Both the position numbers and the translations under genes were made by a program. The notes under the pieces were generated by a model. The model was not told the origin of the DNA, ran no database searches, and was given only the letters and a program-made list of their open reading frames with translations. A stretch of 64,000 bases of DNA from Streptomyces cinerochromogenes (GTDB lineage Bacteria > Actinomycetota > Actinomycetes > Streptomycetales > Streptomycetaceae), in contig NZ_BMRM01000005.1 of the NCBI RefSeq assembly GCF_014648635.1, positions 62,001 through 126,000 of the forward strand, read 5' to 3'. This document shows, piece after piece, positions 33,412-42,792 of the stretch. How positions within the stretch are numbered: position 1 is the first letter of the stretch; every line of letters starts with the position of its first letter.

Positions 33412-34086
33412 TCAGCAGGGGCGGTCCGGGCGGAAGCGGCGGTACAGGACGGCGCCCGCGACGAGGAGCGCGGCGCTGCCGGCGGCGGCCGGGGCCGCCA
33501 GGTCCGCTCCGGTGCGGGCCAGCGAGGACGCCTCCGGGCGCGGGGTGTGGGGGGCGGGGTGGGAGCGGGCGGGGGCCGGGGGCTTCGGGGCCCGGGGCGT
33601 CGCGGTGGTCGGCTTCGGGGTCCGGGGGCTGTCGCCGGGCTCGTTGGCCGCGTGGTTGCCGGTGGCCGGGTTGCCGACGCCGACCACGTCGACGCTGTTG
33701 CCGGTGACGTTGACCGGCACGTCGACGGGGAGCTGGATGCCGTTGCCGGAGATCACGCCGGGCGAGTCGGTCGTACGGCCGTGAGCGGAGGCCCCGCCGG
33801 ACGCGGCCGTCGCGCCGCCCTGCCCCGCGCCGCTCCGGTTCGCGCACGCGTTGCCCGCGGCCGGGTTGAGCAGGCCCACGACGTTCACCGTGTTGCCGCA
33901 GACGTTGACCGGCACGTGCACCGGGAGCTGGATGCCGTTGCCGGAGACCAGTCCGGGCGAGCCGGCCGCCGTGCCGTCGGCGTCGGCCCCGCCGGCCGCG
34001 AAGGCGGCGGACACCGGCAGCGCCACGGCCATCGCGCCGGACGCGGCGGCGACGGCGATCACACCGTTTCGGGTAGCCCGTCTCAT
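33412..34086 (-). CDS. Long chaplin with two chaplin domains and sortase signal
   Basis: The 224-residue surface protein has a signal peptide (cleavage near AFAAGG, residue 31), chaplin domain 1 at about 41-85, domain 2 at about 105-150, a Pro/Lys/Thr-rich wall-spanning linker, sorting motif LARTG at 189-193, a hydrophobic helix and a basic tail. Long chaplins (ChpA-C) are fixed to peptidoglycan by sortase E and help anchor the amyloid rodlet layer that lets aerial hyphae emerge. Domain 1 has the usual cysteines (Cys63, Cys81), but domain 2 has none (Thr128, and Ala at the second position), so it cannot form the intradomain disulfide. From memory the syntenic S. coelicolor gene is chpB. Confidence 0.95.
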   Translation of the reverse strand: MRRATRNGVIAVAAASGAMAVALPVSAAFAAGGADADGTAAGSPGLVSGNGIQLPVHVPVNVCGNTVNVVGLLNPAAGNACANRSGAGQGGATAASGGASAHGRTTDSPGVISGNGIQLPVDVPVNVTGNSVDVVGVGNPATGNHAANEPGDSPRTPKPTTATPRAPKPPAPARSHPAPHTPRPEASSLARTGADLAAPAAAGSAALLVAGAVLYRRFRPDRPC

Positions 34087-34353
34087 AGGTTCCCTGCCTT
34101 CCTGACGTCGTCGCGGGCAGTCACCCGCACCTCGTAAAACGCAGGAGAACCATCGGAGTTATGGCTTATCGGCCTTTCACCCCATCGAGCGTCACTGTTA
34201 TCGAACAGGGCCCAAAGCCACAAAATGATCACCACTGGGGCATGACGGGCGGAGTGTACGGCGGGAGCCGGCGTCCCGCTCGCCGGGAGGCGGCCCGTCC
34301 GGGGCCCGCTTATGGTGATCCGAGGGCGCCGGCGGGCGCCCGGGAGGCGATCC

Positions 34354-35958
34354 ATGCTGGCCAAGCTGTCCACACGGCCCGCCGTGCGGCGCTGCGCGGG
34401 TGCCTCGGCCCTCGCCCTGGCGCTGCTCGGAGCCGGGCTGCCCGCGGCTGCCGCCGACCGGCCGCAGCCGGACCTGTCCCGCTTCTACCGGCAGAAGCCG
34501 GTCTGGGGTGCCTGCGAGGGCCCGGACATGCCGAAGGACCTCCAGTGCGCGAAGGTCACCGTCCCGCTCGACTACGCCCGGCCGCGGGCGGGCACCCTCG
34601 CCATCGCGCTGGCCCGGTACCGCGCCACGGGGGACTCGCGCGGCTCGGTGGTGCTGAACTTCGGCGGCCCGGGCGGCGCCGGCATCCCCGAGCTGGCCGC
34701 CGAGGGCAAGCAGTTCATGGAGCTGACCAACGGCTACGACGTGGTCACCTTCGACCCCCGCGGCGTCGGCCGGTCCTCCCCCGTCAGCTGCGGCGAGGGC
34801 ACCGACGTGGCCTCGGCCGTGACGGAGAAGGACGCCGACCTCGGCCGCCCGCAGGAACTGCTCAGGCGGCTGCGGTCGGCCGCCGCCCAGTGCGCCCGGC
34901 ACTCCGGCCCGGTGCTGCCGCACATCGGCACCGTGAACGCCTCCCGCGACCTCGACGTCATCCGCCAGTCGCTCGGCGACCAGCGGCTCAACTACCTCGG
35001 CTTCTCCTACGGCACCCGGCTCGGCGCGGTGTACGCGGCGCAGTTCCCGGGCAAGGTCGGCCGGCTCGCCCTGGACGGCGTGGACACGCTGACCGAGCCG
35101 CTGGCGCAACAGGGGATCGCGGGCGCCGAGGGACAGCAGACGGCTCTGGACGACTTCCTGGACTGGTGCACGACGGACCTCGGCTGTCCGTTCGGGCAGG
35201 ACCAGCGGACGGCCGGTGCCCAGGTGCTGCGGCTGGTGCGCTCGCTCGACGAGAACCCGGTACCCACCGACTTCGGCGGCTCCTTCTCCGGCCAGGACCT
35301 GGTGGGCGCCATCGGACAGGCCCTGTACAGCAGGGAGCTGTGGCCCTCGCTGGAGCGCGCGCTGGCCTCGCTGATCGAGGACGGCGACACCCGGCGTGTC
35401 CTCGCCTTCTCCACGGGCGGCATCGCACGGCCCGCGGGCCTGCACCGCGGGGACGGCGGGCTGGTCGACGCGTCCGAGGTCCCGGCGGACAACCTGCCGG
35501 CCGCGCTGATGGCGATCAACTGCGCGGACGACCCCGACCGGCCCACCGCGGCCCGGATCACCAAGGACCTGACGGAGCTGCGGACCGCGTACGACCAGGC
35601 CTCGCCGGTGTTCGGCCGCTACCGGCTGACCCAGTTACTCATGTGCTACGGCCGGCCCCGCGGCACCGACTTCATCCGCGACCGGGTGAAGAACGTGCAC
35701 TCCGCGAAGATGCTGCTCATCGGCACGCGCGGCGACCCGGCGACCCCGTACCGGTGGACCGTGGAGACGGCCCGCCGGCTCGGCCCGTCGGCGGTGGTGC
35801 TCGACAACAAGGGCGAGGGCCACACCGGGTACTCCTCGTCCAAGTGCGTGCACCGCAAGGTCAACGATTTCCTGCTGTACGGCTCCCTGCCCGCGAGCGG
35901 CAGCTCCTGCCCGGCGGATGAGCCGCGTGAGCACGCCACCTCGGACAGCACCGGCTGA
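34354..35958 (+). CDS. Secreted tripeptidyl aminopeptidase-like alpha/beta hydrolase with TTA codon
   Basis: The 534-residue protein has a signal peptide (cleavage near AAAADRP) and an alpha/beta-hydrolase core with oxyanion motif NFGGPGGAG, FDPRGVGRSSPVSC and nucleophile Ser218 in GFSYGTRLG. A C-terminal TAP-like cap carries LIGTRGDPATPYRWT (acid) and GEGHTGYSS (His). It resembles the SlpD/SlpE/TAP family that removes tripeptides from extracellular proteins. Codon 428 (35635-35637) is TTA, so translation should depend on the bldA tRNA and thus on development. GGGAGG lies 7 bases before the ATG. It is divergent from the chaplin gene across a 267-base region that is less G/C-rich than its surroundings. 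Confidence 0.92.
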   Translation: MLAKLSTRPAVRRCAGASALALALLGAGLPAAAADRPQPDLSRFYRQKPVWGACEGPDMPKDLQCAKVTVPLDYARPRAGTLAIALARYRATGDSRGSVVLNFGGPGGAGIPELAAEGKQFMELTNGYDVVTFDPRGVGRSSPVSCGEGTDVASAVTEKDADLGRPQELLRRLRSAAAQCARHSGPVLPHIGTVNASRDLDVIRQSLGDQRLNYLGFSYGTRLGAVYAAQFPGKVGRLALDGVDTLTEPLAQQGIAGAEGQQTALDDFLDWCTTDLGCPFGQDQRTAGAQVLRLVRSLDENPVPTDFGGSFSGQDLVGAIGQALYSRELWPSLERALASLIEDGDTRRVLAFSTGGIARPAGLHRGDGGLVDASEVPADNLPAALMAINCADDPDRPTAARITKDLTELRTAYDQASPVFGRYRLTQLLMCYGRPRGTDFIRDRVKNVHSAKMLLIGTRGDPATPYRWTVETARRLGPSAVVLDNKGEGHTGYSSSKCVHRKVNDFLLYGSLPASGSSCPADEPREHATSDSTG

Positions 35959-35970
35959 GGCCCCTTCTGT

Positions 35971-36005
35971 CACCGGCCGGCAGCCGCGTGCCCCGCCGGC
36001 CGGTG
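35971..36005 (+). terminator. Hairpin terminator after the TAP-like gene
   Basis: CACCGGCCGGC (35971-35981) pairs with GCCGGCCGGTG (35995-36005). CCCCTTCTG before it and CAGGAGGGG after it extend the stem with one mismatch. Confidence 0.7.
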
Positions 36006-36200
36006 GCAGGAGGGGCGCAGCCGGGTGACAGCGTCCTCCTGCGGCCGACGACCACGTGTCCGCCGGATGGCGACAGGACTGACGCAACCGGGTAACAGCC
36101 GCGAACCGGGGCAACCTTCCGGTCACCCCGGTCGTCAGACTGGGCACGGCGCGCCCAGGCCGCCGTATCCCGTACGTGACCGCGACAGGGGGACCCCGTC

Positions 36201-36725
36201 ATGCGCATCCGCGCCACCATCGCCGTACCCGCCGCCTCCGCCGCCGTGGCGGGCCTGCTGCTCACCGCGCCGCAGAGCCAGGCCGCCGCCGGGCCCGACC
36301 GGACCGCCCGCTGCGCCGAGAAGGCGCTGACGGTGCGGGCGAAGGCCGTGCCCGGCCACCCGGCCGTGCTGCGGGTCAGCGTCACCAACCACGGCACGCG
36401 CGCGTGCGTCGTCGACCGCGTGCCCACGGTCACCTTCGGGGACCTGGACGGGGCGGCGCTGCCCGTGCCGGAGGGCGGCACGGGGACGTACCGGCTCGCG
36501 GTGCGCGGCACCGCCTACGCCGCCGTCCGGACCATCAAGGACCCGCGCGACCCCGAGGCCCGCCGGGTCGACGCGGTCACCGTGGCGGCCTCGGCCGCGC
36601 ACTGGGGCCGCTCCTTCACCGCCGCGCGGCTCGGCGCCGGCCGGCGGGTCCTGGTGTGGGAACCGGTGACGACGTGGTGGCAGCGGTCCGCGGCGGCCGC
36701 GGACCGCGCCATCGGGCTCAGCTGA
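36201..36725 (+). CDS. Secreted DUF4232 protein
   Basis: The 174-residue protein has a signal peptide (cleavage near SQAAAG) and a single immunoglobulin-like DUF4232 domain with a likely disulfide (Cys in TARCAEKAL and in GTRACVVDRV). It has no lipobox. Function is unknown; such proteins are abundant in Streptomyces secretomes. Its last 8 bases overlap the end of the convergent asnB gene. Confidence 0.8.
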   Translation: MRIRATIAVPAASAAVAGLLLTAPQSQAAAGPDRTARCAEKALTVRAKAVPGHPAVLRVSVTNHGTRACVVDRVPTVTFGDLDGAALPVPEGGTGTYRLAVRGTAYAAVRTIKDPRDPEARRVDAVTVAASAAHWGRSFTAARLGAGRRVLVWEPVTTWWQRSAAAADRAIGLS

Positions 36726-38559
36726 GGACCAGCTCGGGCGAGTAGAGGTCCAGCCACCCCGCCAGGTCCAGGGTGCGTTCCAGATCGCGCCGGGCCGCCT
36801 GGGTGCTGACCGGCGTCTCGCGCTCGGCGGCGGCGCGCACCCGGTCCCGGTCGACCAGGTCGAAGACGGGGTGGGCGGGCCTGGCGAGCAGCTCCCTGGT
36901 CTGCTCCTGGAGGGCGCGTGCGTACCGCGGATCCTGCGTGGACGGGTAGGGGCTCTTGACGCGGTCGTACACCGAGCGCGGCAGGACGTCCGCCGCCGCC
37001 TCCCGCAGCAGGCTCTTCTCCCGGCCGTCGAACGACTTCAGCGCCCACGGGGCGTTGTAGACGTACTCGACCAGCCGGTGGTCGCAGAACGGCACCCGGA
37101 CCTCCAGGCCGACGGCCATGCTCATCCGGTCCTTGCGGTCGAGCAGCATGCGCACGAAGCGGGTCAGGTGCAGGTGGCTGATCCGGCGCATCCGGTACTC
37201 GAAGTCGCTCTCGCCGTCCAGCCGGTCGATGCCGGCGACGGCGGTGCGGTAGCCGTCGGCGATGTAGGCCTCCAGGTCGAGGGACTTGGCGAGGTCGGCG
37301 CGCACCACACCGGCGTCCTCGCCGAAGTGGCGGCCCATCATCGCCAGCCACGGGAAGGTGTCGGCGCGGCGCGCCTCCTCGTCGAAGAACTGGAGGTAGC
37401 CGCCGAAGACCTCGTCGGCGGACTCGCCGGACAGGGCCACCGTGGACTTCTCCCGGATGGCGCGGAAGAGCAGCAGCAGCGAGCTGTCCATGTCGCCGAG
37501 GCCCGAGGGCAGGTCGCGGGCCCGGATCACCTGGGCGCGCACGGCGGGGTCGGCGAGGGCCTCGGCGTCGAGCACGATGTCCTGGTGGTCGGTGCCGGCG
37601 AGCCGGGCGACGTCGTGCACGAAGGGGGTGTCGGGGGTGCCGCGGAGTTCGTCGGCGACGAAGTTCTCGGCCTGCCCGGCGAAGTCGACGGCGAAGCTGC
37701 GTACCTTCTCGCCGTGCACGGCGAGCTGGCGGGCGGCGAGCGCGGTCATGGCGGAGGAGTCGAGCCCGCCGGAGAGCAGGGTGCAGCGCGGCACGTCGGC
37801 GACGAGCTGGCGGCGCACGATGTCGTCGAGGAGCGTACGCACGGTGGCGATGGTGGTGTCGCGGTCGTCGGTGTGCGGGCGGGTCTCCAGGCGCCAGTAG
37901 ACCCGGGTGGACAGGCCGGACCGGTCGACGGTGACGACCGTGCCGGGCTCCACCTCGCGCATGCCGTCCCAGACGGCGTGTCCGGGCGTCTTGACCATGA
38001 CGAACAGTTCGCGCAGGCCGTCCAGGGTGACGCGGGGCCGGGCCAGCGGGTTGGCGAGGATCGCCTTCGGTTCGGAGCCGAACAGGACGCCGTCGGCTGT
38101 CGGGTAGTAGTAGAAGGGCTTGATGCCCATGCGGTCGCGGATCATCACCAGTTTGTCGTACCGGCCGTCCCACACGGCGAACGCGTACATGCCGTTGAGC
38201 CGTTCGGCGACCGCGTCCCCCCACTCCAGATAGCCGTGCAGGACGACCTCGGTGTCGGAGTCGGTGGTGAACCGGTGTCCCCGGTCGGTCAGTTCGCGGC
38301 GCAGCTCGGTGAAGTTGTAGGCCTCCCCGGAGTAGACGAGGGCGACGGTGCCCTCGGGGGTGCCCACGGTCATCGGCTGCCGGCCGCCGGGCAGGTCGAT
38401 GATGGCGAGCCGGCGGTGGCCCAGGGCGGCGGGGCCCTCGGCCCAGGTGCCGCGGTCGTCCGGGCCCCGGCAGGCCATCGTCTCGGTCATCGCATGCAAG
38501 GTGGTGGCCTCGGTCGTCAGGTCGCGGTCGAAGGAGACCCATCCGGTGATGCCGCACAT
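36718..38559 (-). CDS. asnB: Asparagine synthase (glutamine-hydrolysing)
   Basis: The 613-residue protein makes asparagine from aspartate, ATP and glutamine. The N-terminal glutaminase domain begins MCGITGW with nucleophile Cys2 and has RGPDDRGTW, HRRLAIIDL and YSGEAYNF. The synthetase domain has the pyrophosphate loop LLSGGLDSSAMTAL and SGESADEVFGGY. Length and motifs are full for class B enzymes. No biosynthetic gene-cluster context is present, so a primary or cell-wall-related role is likely. Its 276-base upstream gap ends near CTATAT (38655), a possible -10. Confidence 0.95.
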   Translation of the reverse strand: MCGITGWVSFDRDLTTEATTLHAMTETMACRGPDDRGTWAEGPAALGHRRLAIIDLPGGRQPMTVGTPEGTVALVYSGEAYNFTELRRELTDRGHRFTTDSDTEVVLHGYLEWGDAVAERLNGMYAFAVWDGRYDKLVMIRDRMGIKPFYYYPTADGVLFGSEPKAILANPLARPRVTLDGLRELFVMVKTPGHAVWDGMREVEPGTVVTVDRSGLSTRVYWRLETRPHTDDRDTTIATVRTLLDDIVRRQLVADVPRCTLLSGGLDSSAMTALAARQLAVHGEKVRSFAVDFAGQAENFVADELRGTPDTPFVHDVARLAGTDHQDIVLDAEALADPAVRAQVIRARDLPSGLGDMDSSLLLLFRAIREKSTVALSGESADEVFGGYLQFFDEEARRADTFPWLAMMGRHFGEDAGVVRADLAKSLDLEAYIADGYRTAVAGIDRLDGESDFEYRMRRISHLHLTRFVRMLLDRKDRMSMAVGLEVRVPFCDHRLVEYVYNAPWALKSFDGREKSLLREAAADVLPRSVYDRVKSPYPSTQDPRYARALQEQTRELLARPAHPVFDLVDRDRVRAAAERETPVSTQAARRDLERTLDLAGWLDLYSPELVLS

Positions 38560-38835
38560 GCGCTACCTCCTGCCTCCGGCTGCCCGGTGAGCCCTCCCCC
38601 ACCTGCGGTTTCGTGGTGACGGAAGACCGGCCGGCAAACCAGTTGTATCGAGCACCTATATGACGAGCCTCCGTCAGGCACCCTGGCGCGTCAACGCGGC
38701 CGCAACACGCTCCGGGCGGCCGCCCCACGATTTCGGCCTCTTTTTGCCTCAGCAAAATCCCCGGACCGGCCTGCTGACGCGCCGAGGGCGACAGGAACCG
38801 GCCACGGGCAAAGACTTCCTCAAGTTACGGGTGTG

Positions 38836-39615
38836 TTACGGCTTCGCGGTCAGAAACGAGTCGAGCGCCCCGGTGAGTTCGGCCGGCTTCTCCAGTGGCA
38901 GCTCGTGGCCCGCGTCCAGGACGCGGACGACCGCGTCGGGACAGGCCTTGGCCAGCCGGAGCATCTGCCGCACCGGCAGCTGGACGTCGTGGTAGCCGTG
39001 CACCATCAGGGTCGGCACGGAGATCTCCCCGGCCCGGTCCAGGACGTCGAAGGCCCGCATCGCTCCGTAGAGCGTCATGACGACCTCGCGTGGGGTGGCG
39101 GCGGAGGCCCGGACGTGCTTCCGGATCTCCTCGCGCGGGTAGCCCGGGGCGAAGGCCCGCTGGATGTTGGCGGCCACGAACAGCCTGAAGGGCACCAGGG
39201 TGGAGGCGGCCATCAGCAGGCCCCGGCCGCGGCTGTAGGTCATCCGGCCGATGGAGTTGACCAGCACCATCCGCTCCACCCGCTCCGGGTGCGCGAGGGT
39301 GACGGTCTGCGCGACCATCCCGCCCATCGAGTGGCCGACGAGGGCACACCGCTCCACCCCGAGGTGGTCGAGGAGGGCGACGACGTCCGCCGCGAGGTGG
39401 GCGATGGTGGGCACCCCCGCCCCGGTGCTCTCGCCGTGCCCGCGCAGGTCCAGCCGGATCACCCGGCGCCGTGCGGAGAAGTGCGCCGTCTGGTGGTCCC
39501 AGCGGTGCCGGTTCGCGGTCCAGCCGTGCACGAACACCAGGGGTGCGTCCGCCGCGTCGCGGGGACCCTCGTCGTCGTACGCCAGTCTCGCTCCGTCGAC
39601 GTCGAGCTGGGGCAT
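38836..39615 (-). CDS. Alpha/beta-fold hydrolase
   Basis: The 259-residue protein has oxyanion strand VFVHGWTANRHRW, nucleophile Ser in VGHSMGGMVA, acid in MVHGYHDVQLP and His in DAGHELPLEKP, a complete triad. A cap region lies between about residues 130 and 190. It resembles 3-oxoadipate enol-lactonase/haloperoxidase-type esterases; the substrate cannot be assigned. It stands alone, divergent from the baeRF-type gene. Confidence 0.88.
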   Translation of the reverse strand: MPQLDVDGARLAYDDEGPRDAADAPLVFVHGWTANRHRWDHQTAHFSARRRVIRLDLRGHGESTGAGVPTIAHLAADVVALLDHLGVERCALVGHSMGGMVAQTVTLAHPERVERMVLVNSIGRMTYSRGRGLLMAASTLVPFRLFVAANIQRAFAPGYPREEIRKHVRASAATPREVVMTLYGAMRAFDVLDRAGEISVPTLMVHGYHDVQLPVRQMLRLAKACPDAVVRVLDAGHELPLEKPAELTGALDSFLTAKP

Positions 39616-39782
39616 GGGGCCTCCTGGGGTGCGGCACGGTCCGGTTACTGACCGGTACGGTAACCGGCCGCCGGGCCCCGCGTCACCGGCGACCGGACGG
39701 TGACTTCGGCGGGGGCAGCGGCGTGACCGGGGCCCGGATTACCCCGAATGCCGTACAGGTGAATCGGCCCTATCGTCGTGTC

Positions 39783-40880
39783 ATGGAGCACGCACTGAGT
39801 CCCGCGACCCTCGCCGAACTGCGGCGCCCGCGCCCGTATCCCGCGGTGTCCGTGCTGACCCCGACGCACCGCCGGGAACCCGAGAACGGCCAGGATCCCG
39901 TCCGGCTGCGCAACGTGGTCACCGAGGCCCGCCGACGTCTGGAGGCCGATCCCGCCATCACCCGCGAGCGGCGCAACGAGGTGGTCGCGCAGCTCGACCG
40001 GGCGCTGGCGGAGGTGGACCTGGCGCATGCCGAGGACGGCCTGGTCATCTTCGCCGCCCCCGGTGAGCACCAGGTCTGGTCCCTGGCGCGCGCCGTCCCC
40101 GAGCGGGTGGTGCTGTCCGATACCTTCCTCACCCGCAACCTGGTGGCCGCGCAGGCCGCCGAGCGGCCCTTCTGGGTGCTGTCGGTCTCCGCCGACCGCG
40201 TCACCCTGTGGAGCGGCGGCGGCGAGGAGCGCGTCGTGCTGGACCGCTCGGGCGGCTTCCCGCTGGAGCGCCGGCAGGTGAACTTCGACCCCGAGCGCCA
40301 GATGCGCACGGGCGGCCTGCCGAGCACGTTCAGCGACGAGAGCACCCGCCAGTTCCTGCGCGAGGCGGACAGCGCCATGAGCACGGTCCTGCGCGAGCAG
40401 CCCCGGCCGCTGTACGTCATGGGCGACCAGGCGGCCCTGTCCCTGCTGGACGAGGTCGGCAGCGTCGCCAAGGCGGCCGTCCACGTCCCGCACGGCGGAC
40501 TCGGACACGCCGGCCCCGAAGCCGTCTGGCAGGCGCTGCGGCCGGTGCTCGCGGAGGAGTCCCGCAAGGACACCACGGCCGTGGTCGAGGAGCTGACCTC
40601 GGCGCGCGGTCACCGGACGTACGCGGCCGGGCTGGACGAACTGTGGCAGAGCGCCCGCGAGGGCCGGGTCCGGCTGCTGGCCGTGGAGGAGAACTTCCGG
40701 ACCACGGTCCGCGAGCTGGGCGAGCACCTGGTGCCGGCCGACCCCGGTGACCTGGACGCCCGCGACGACATCGTGGACGAGATCGTCGAGCAGTGCCTGG
40801 AGACCGGTGCCGAGGTCCGCTTCGTGCCCGACGGCGCGCTCGGCGACGCGGCCGGGATCGCCGGAGTGCTGCGGTACTGA
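39783..40880 (+). CDS. baeRF3-type (bacterial-archaeal eRF1-like) protein
   Basis: The 365-residue protein starts PATLAELRRPRPYPAVSVLT and continues with VTEARRRLEADPAITRERRN and GLVIFAAPGEHQVWSLARAV, the pattern of the baeRF family related to the release-factor eRF1 middle domain. The C-terminal part has RVRLLAVEENFRTTVRELGE. These proteins are proposed to act on stalled ribosomes under stress, but evidence is limited. There is no ribosome-binding site; TATCGT (39771-39776) ends 6 bases before the ATG, suggesting a leaderless mRNA. Confidence 0.8.
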   Translation: MEHALSPATLAELRRPRPYPAVSVLTPTHRREPENGQDPVRLRNVVTEARRRLEADPAITRERRNEVVAQLDRALAEVDLAHAEDGLVIFAAPGEHQVWSLARAVPERVVLSDTFLTRNLVAAQAAERPFWVLSVSADRVTLWSGGGEERVVLDRSGGFPLERRQVNFDPERQMRTGGLPSTFSDESTRQFLREADSAMSTVLREQPRPLYVMGDQAALSLLDEVGSVAKAAVHVPHGGLGHAGPEAVWQALRPVLAEESRKDTTAVVEELTSARGHRTYAAGLDELWQSAREGRVRLLAVEENFRTTVRELGEHLVPADPGDLDARDDIVDEIVEQCLETGAEVRFVPDGALGDAAGIAGVLRY

Positions 40881-40960
40881 CCCCGGGGGAACACCGCCCC
40901 GGCGGCTCCCTCGCGTCGGCGTACGCTACGGCGTGATCGTCGGCGTGAGGGAGCGCGTAC

Positions 40961-41986
40961 ATGGGTGACCTGCTGGGTGTGGCGGTGCTGGGTGCCGGAC
41001 ACATGGGGGCCGATCACATACGGCGTCTCGACCGAGTGGTCAGCGGAGCCAGGGTCGCCGCGGTGGCCGATCCCGACCCCGACCGGGCGGAGCAGGCCGC
41101 GGCCGGCCTGGCCGGGGTCGCCGTGCACACGGACCCCGTGGCCGCGCTGGACGCGCCCGGTGTCGCGGCGGTCCTGATCGCCTCCCCGGGACCCGCGCAC
41201 GAGGAGGCGCTGCTCGCCGCCTTCGCCCGCCGGCTGCCGGTGCTGTGCGAGAAGCCCATGGTTCCGGACTCCGCGGGTGCGCTGCGGGTCGTGGAGGCCG
41301 AGGCACGCGTCGGCCGCCGGCTGGCCCAGATCGGCTTCATGCGCCGCTACGACGCCGAGTACCGGCGGCTGAAGGCCCTGCTGGACGGCGGCGGCCTCGG
41401 CCGGCCCCTGATGCTGCACTGCACGCACCGCAACGTCTCCTCCCCCGCCGGCTTCACCAGCGCCATGCTGGTCAACAGCTCGGTCTCGCACGAGATCGAC
41501 GCGGCCCGCTGGCTGCTCGGGCAGGAGCTGACGGCGGTCACCGTGCTGCGGCCCACACCGTCCCCGGGCGCGCCCGAGGGCCTGCTGGACCCGCAGTTCG
41601 TGCTGTTCGAGACCGAGCGGGGCGCCCTGGTGGACGTGGAGGTCTTCGTCAACTGCGGTTTCGGCTACCAGGTGCGCTGCGAGGCCGTGTGCGAGGCGGG
41701 CAGCGCCCGGATCGGCGACGGGCACACCATGGTGGTCACCACCGCGGGCACCGCCCGCGAGGAGGTGGCCCAGGACTATCTCGTCCGCTTCGCCGACGCC
41801 TACGACCGTGAGGTGCAGGCGTGGGTCGACGCGGCCCGCCGCGGCGAGGTCACCGGCCCGGACGTCTGGGACGGCTACGCGGCCTCCGCCGTCGCGGAGG
41901 CGGGGGTGCGGTCACTCGAAACGGGCCGCCGGGTGGCCGTCGACCTCGCGCCGCGCCCGGAGCTGTACGCGTCCGTCAGCCGCTGA
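40961..41986 (+). CDS. Gfo/Idh/MocA-family oxidoreductase (inositol-dehydrogenase-like)
   Basis: The 341-residue protein has an N-terminal Rossmann domain ([17 protein letters not shown]), the EKPM motif ([15 protein letters not shown]) and a C-terminal beta-sheet domain with [16 protein letters not shown] and [13 protein letters not shown], where the Asp-His pair corresponds to the catalytic region. Closest in look to myo-inositol or sugar 2-dehydrogenases using NAD(P). No sugar transporter or isomerase genes are adjacent, so the substrate remains open. GGGAG precedes the ATG. Confidence 0.9.
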   Translation: MGDLLGVAVLGAGHMGADHIRRLDRVVSGARVAAVADPDPDRAEQAAAGLAGVAVHTDPVAALDAPGVAAVLIASPGPAHEEALLAAFARRLPVLCEKPMVPDSAGALRVVEAEARVGRRLAQIGFMRRYDAEYRRLKALLDGGGLGRPLMLHCTHRNVSSPAGFTSAMLVNSSVSHEIDAARWLLGQELTAVTVLRPTPSPGAPEGLLDPQFVLFETERGALVDVEVFVNCGFGYQVRCEAVCEAGSARIGDGHTMVVTTAGTAREEVAQDYLVRFADAYDREVQAWVDAARRGEVTGPDVWDGYAASAVAEAGVRSLETGRRVAVDLAPRPELYASVSR

Positions 41987-42004
41987 CGCGCCTCCACGTG
42001 CCGC

Positions 42005-42418
42005 TCACACGCCGCCGAACAGCGCGCTCAGCCCCCGCTCCACCACCCCGGCCACGTCCTCCTGCCCGCACGCCACCACCGCGTACGTGCGCACCAGGAA
42101 GCACCGCAGCGCCGAGGCCGGGAAGAGCAGCAGGGCCATGCCGTGCGGCGAGTGGAACTCCACGACCGTGCGGTTCCGGCCGTACGGCCATATCTGCACG
42201 TCGCCGTGGCCGGCGGGGGCCCGCAGCCCCTGGTCGAGCAGGGTGCGCGCGAAGGTCCAGGTGACCTCCTCGCCGTGCAGCGCGGCCTCGGCGGGAAAGT
42301 CCACGAACACGGCGAGGGGGTCGTCGGCGTTGTAGCGCAGCGTGGCAGGCACCGTGACCTCCCGGTCCTGGGCGGTGACGAGCCGGGCTTCGGCGAGCTG
42401 TTCGACGGTGATGTCCAT
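42005..42418 (-). CDS. SsgA-like protein (SALP), sporulation/septation control
   Basis: The 137-residue protein fits the SALP family: VPATLRYNADDPLAVFVDFP, TWTFARTLLDQGLRAPAGHG and DVQIWPYGRNRTVVEFHSPH are all diagnostic. SALPs exist only in sporulating actinomycetes and guide septum placement, peptidoglycan autolysis and spore maturation. Which paralogue (SsgB-G) this is cannot be told by eye. The ATG at 42418 gives the family N-terminus; a long upstream open frame is spurious. A 16-bp palindrome lies 221 bases upstream. Confidence 0.93.
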   Translation of the reverse strand: MDITVEQLAEARLVTAQDREVTVPATLRYNADDPLAVFVDFPAEAALHGEEVTWTFARTLLDQGLRAPAGHGDVQIWPYGRNRTVVEFHSPHGMALLLFPASALRCFLVRTYAVVACGQEDVAGVVERGLSALFGGV

Positions 42419-42792
42419 GCCCTTTAGGAGTCCGCGAGGGCCGCGCGCATGGCGCCAATTCCGGTCAGAGTTCGACGGGTACCGGCCGCCGCGCGGCATC
42501 ATGGAACAGAGAAGCGACGAACACACGCGTGAGCACCGGGCCGTGGGCCGCCCGACTGACTCAACTCGCGTAAGCGGCCTACGACTTGGCCGCCGTCGCG
42601 CGTACGTCATTCGTCCGTTCGGAACACCCCGGGAAGACTCTGGCATATGCCAGAAGCACCACCGTATCGTGTGTTGCCAAATCCCTTACAGCGCGTCGCG
42701 GGCTGTGCAACAGTCGTAGCGGTCCCCCGCCGTCCCCGCCCTTTCGTCCCGCCGTTTCGTCCCCGCCGTTTCGTCCCCCATCGGAGTGCGTC
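42419..42792. other. 374-base divergent regulatory region
   Basis: No gene is seen. It separates the SALP gene from the divergent SpoIIE-type phosphatase gene. It contains the perfect palindrome TCTGGCATATGCCAGA (42639-42654) and three copies of CTTTCGTCCC/GTTTCGTCCC just before the phosphatase gene (about 42740-42780), with somewhat lower G/C than its surroundings. Confidence 0.6.
42639..42654. promoter_or_regulatory. Perfect 16-bp palindrome between SALP and phosphatase genes
   Basis: TCTGGCATATGCCAGA is identical to its reverse complement. Its location between two development/stress genes makes it a likely operator for an unidentified dimeric regulator. Confidence 0.55.
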
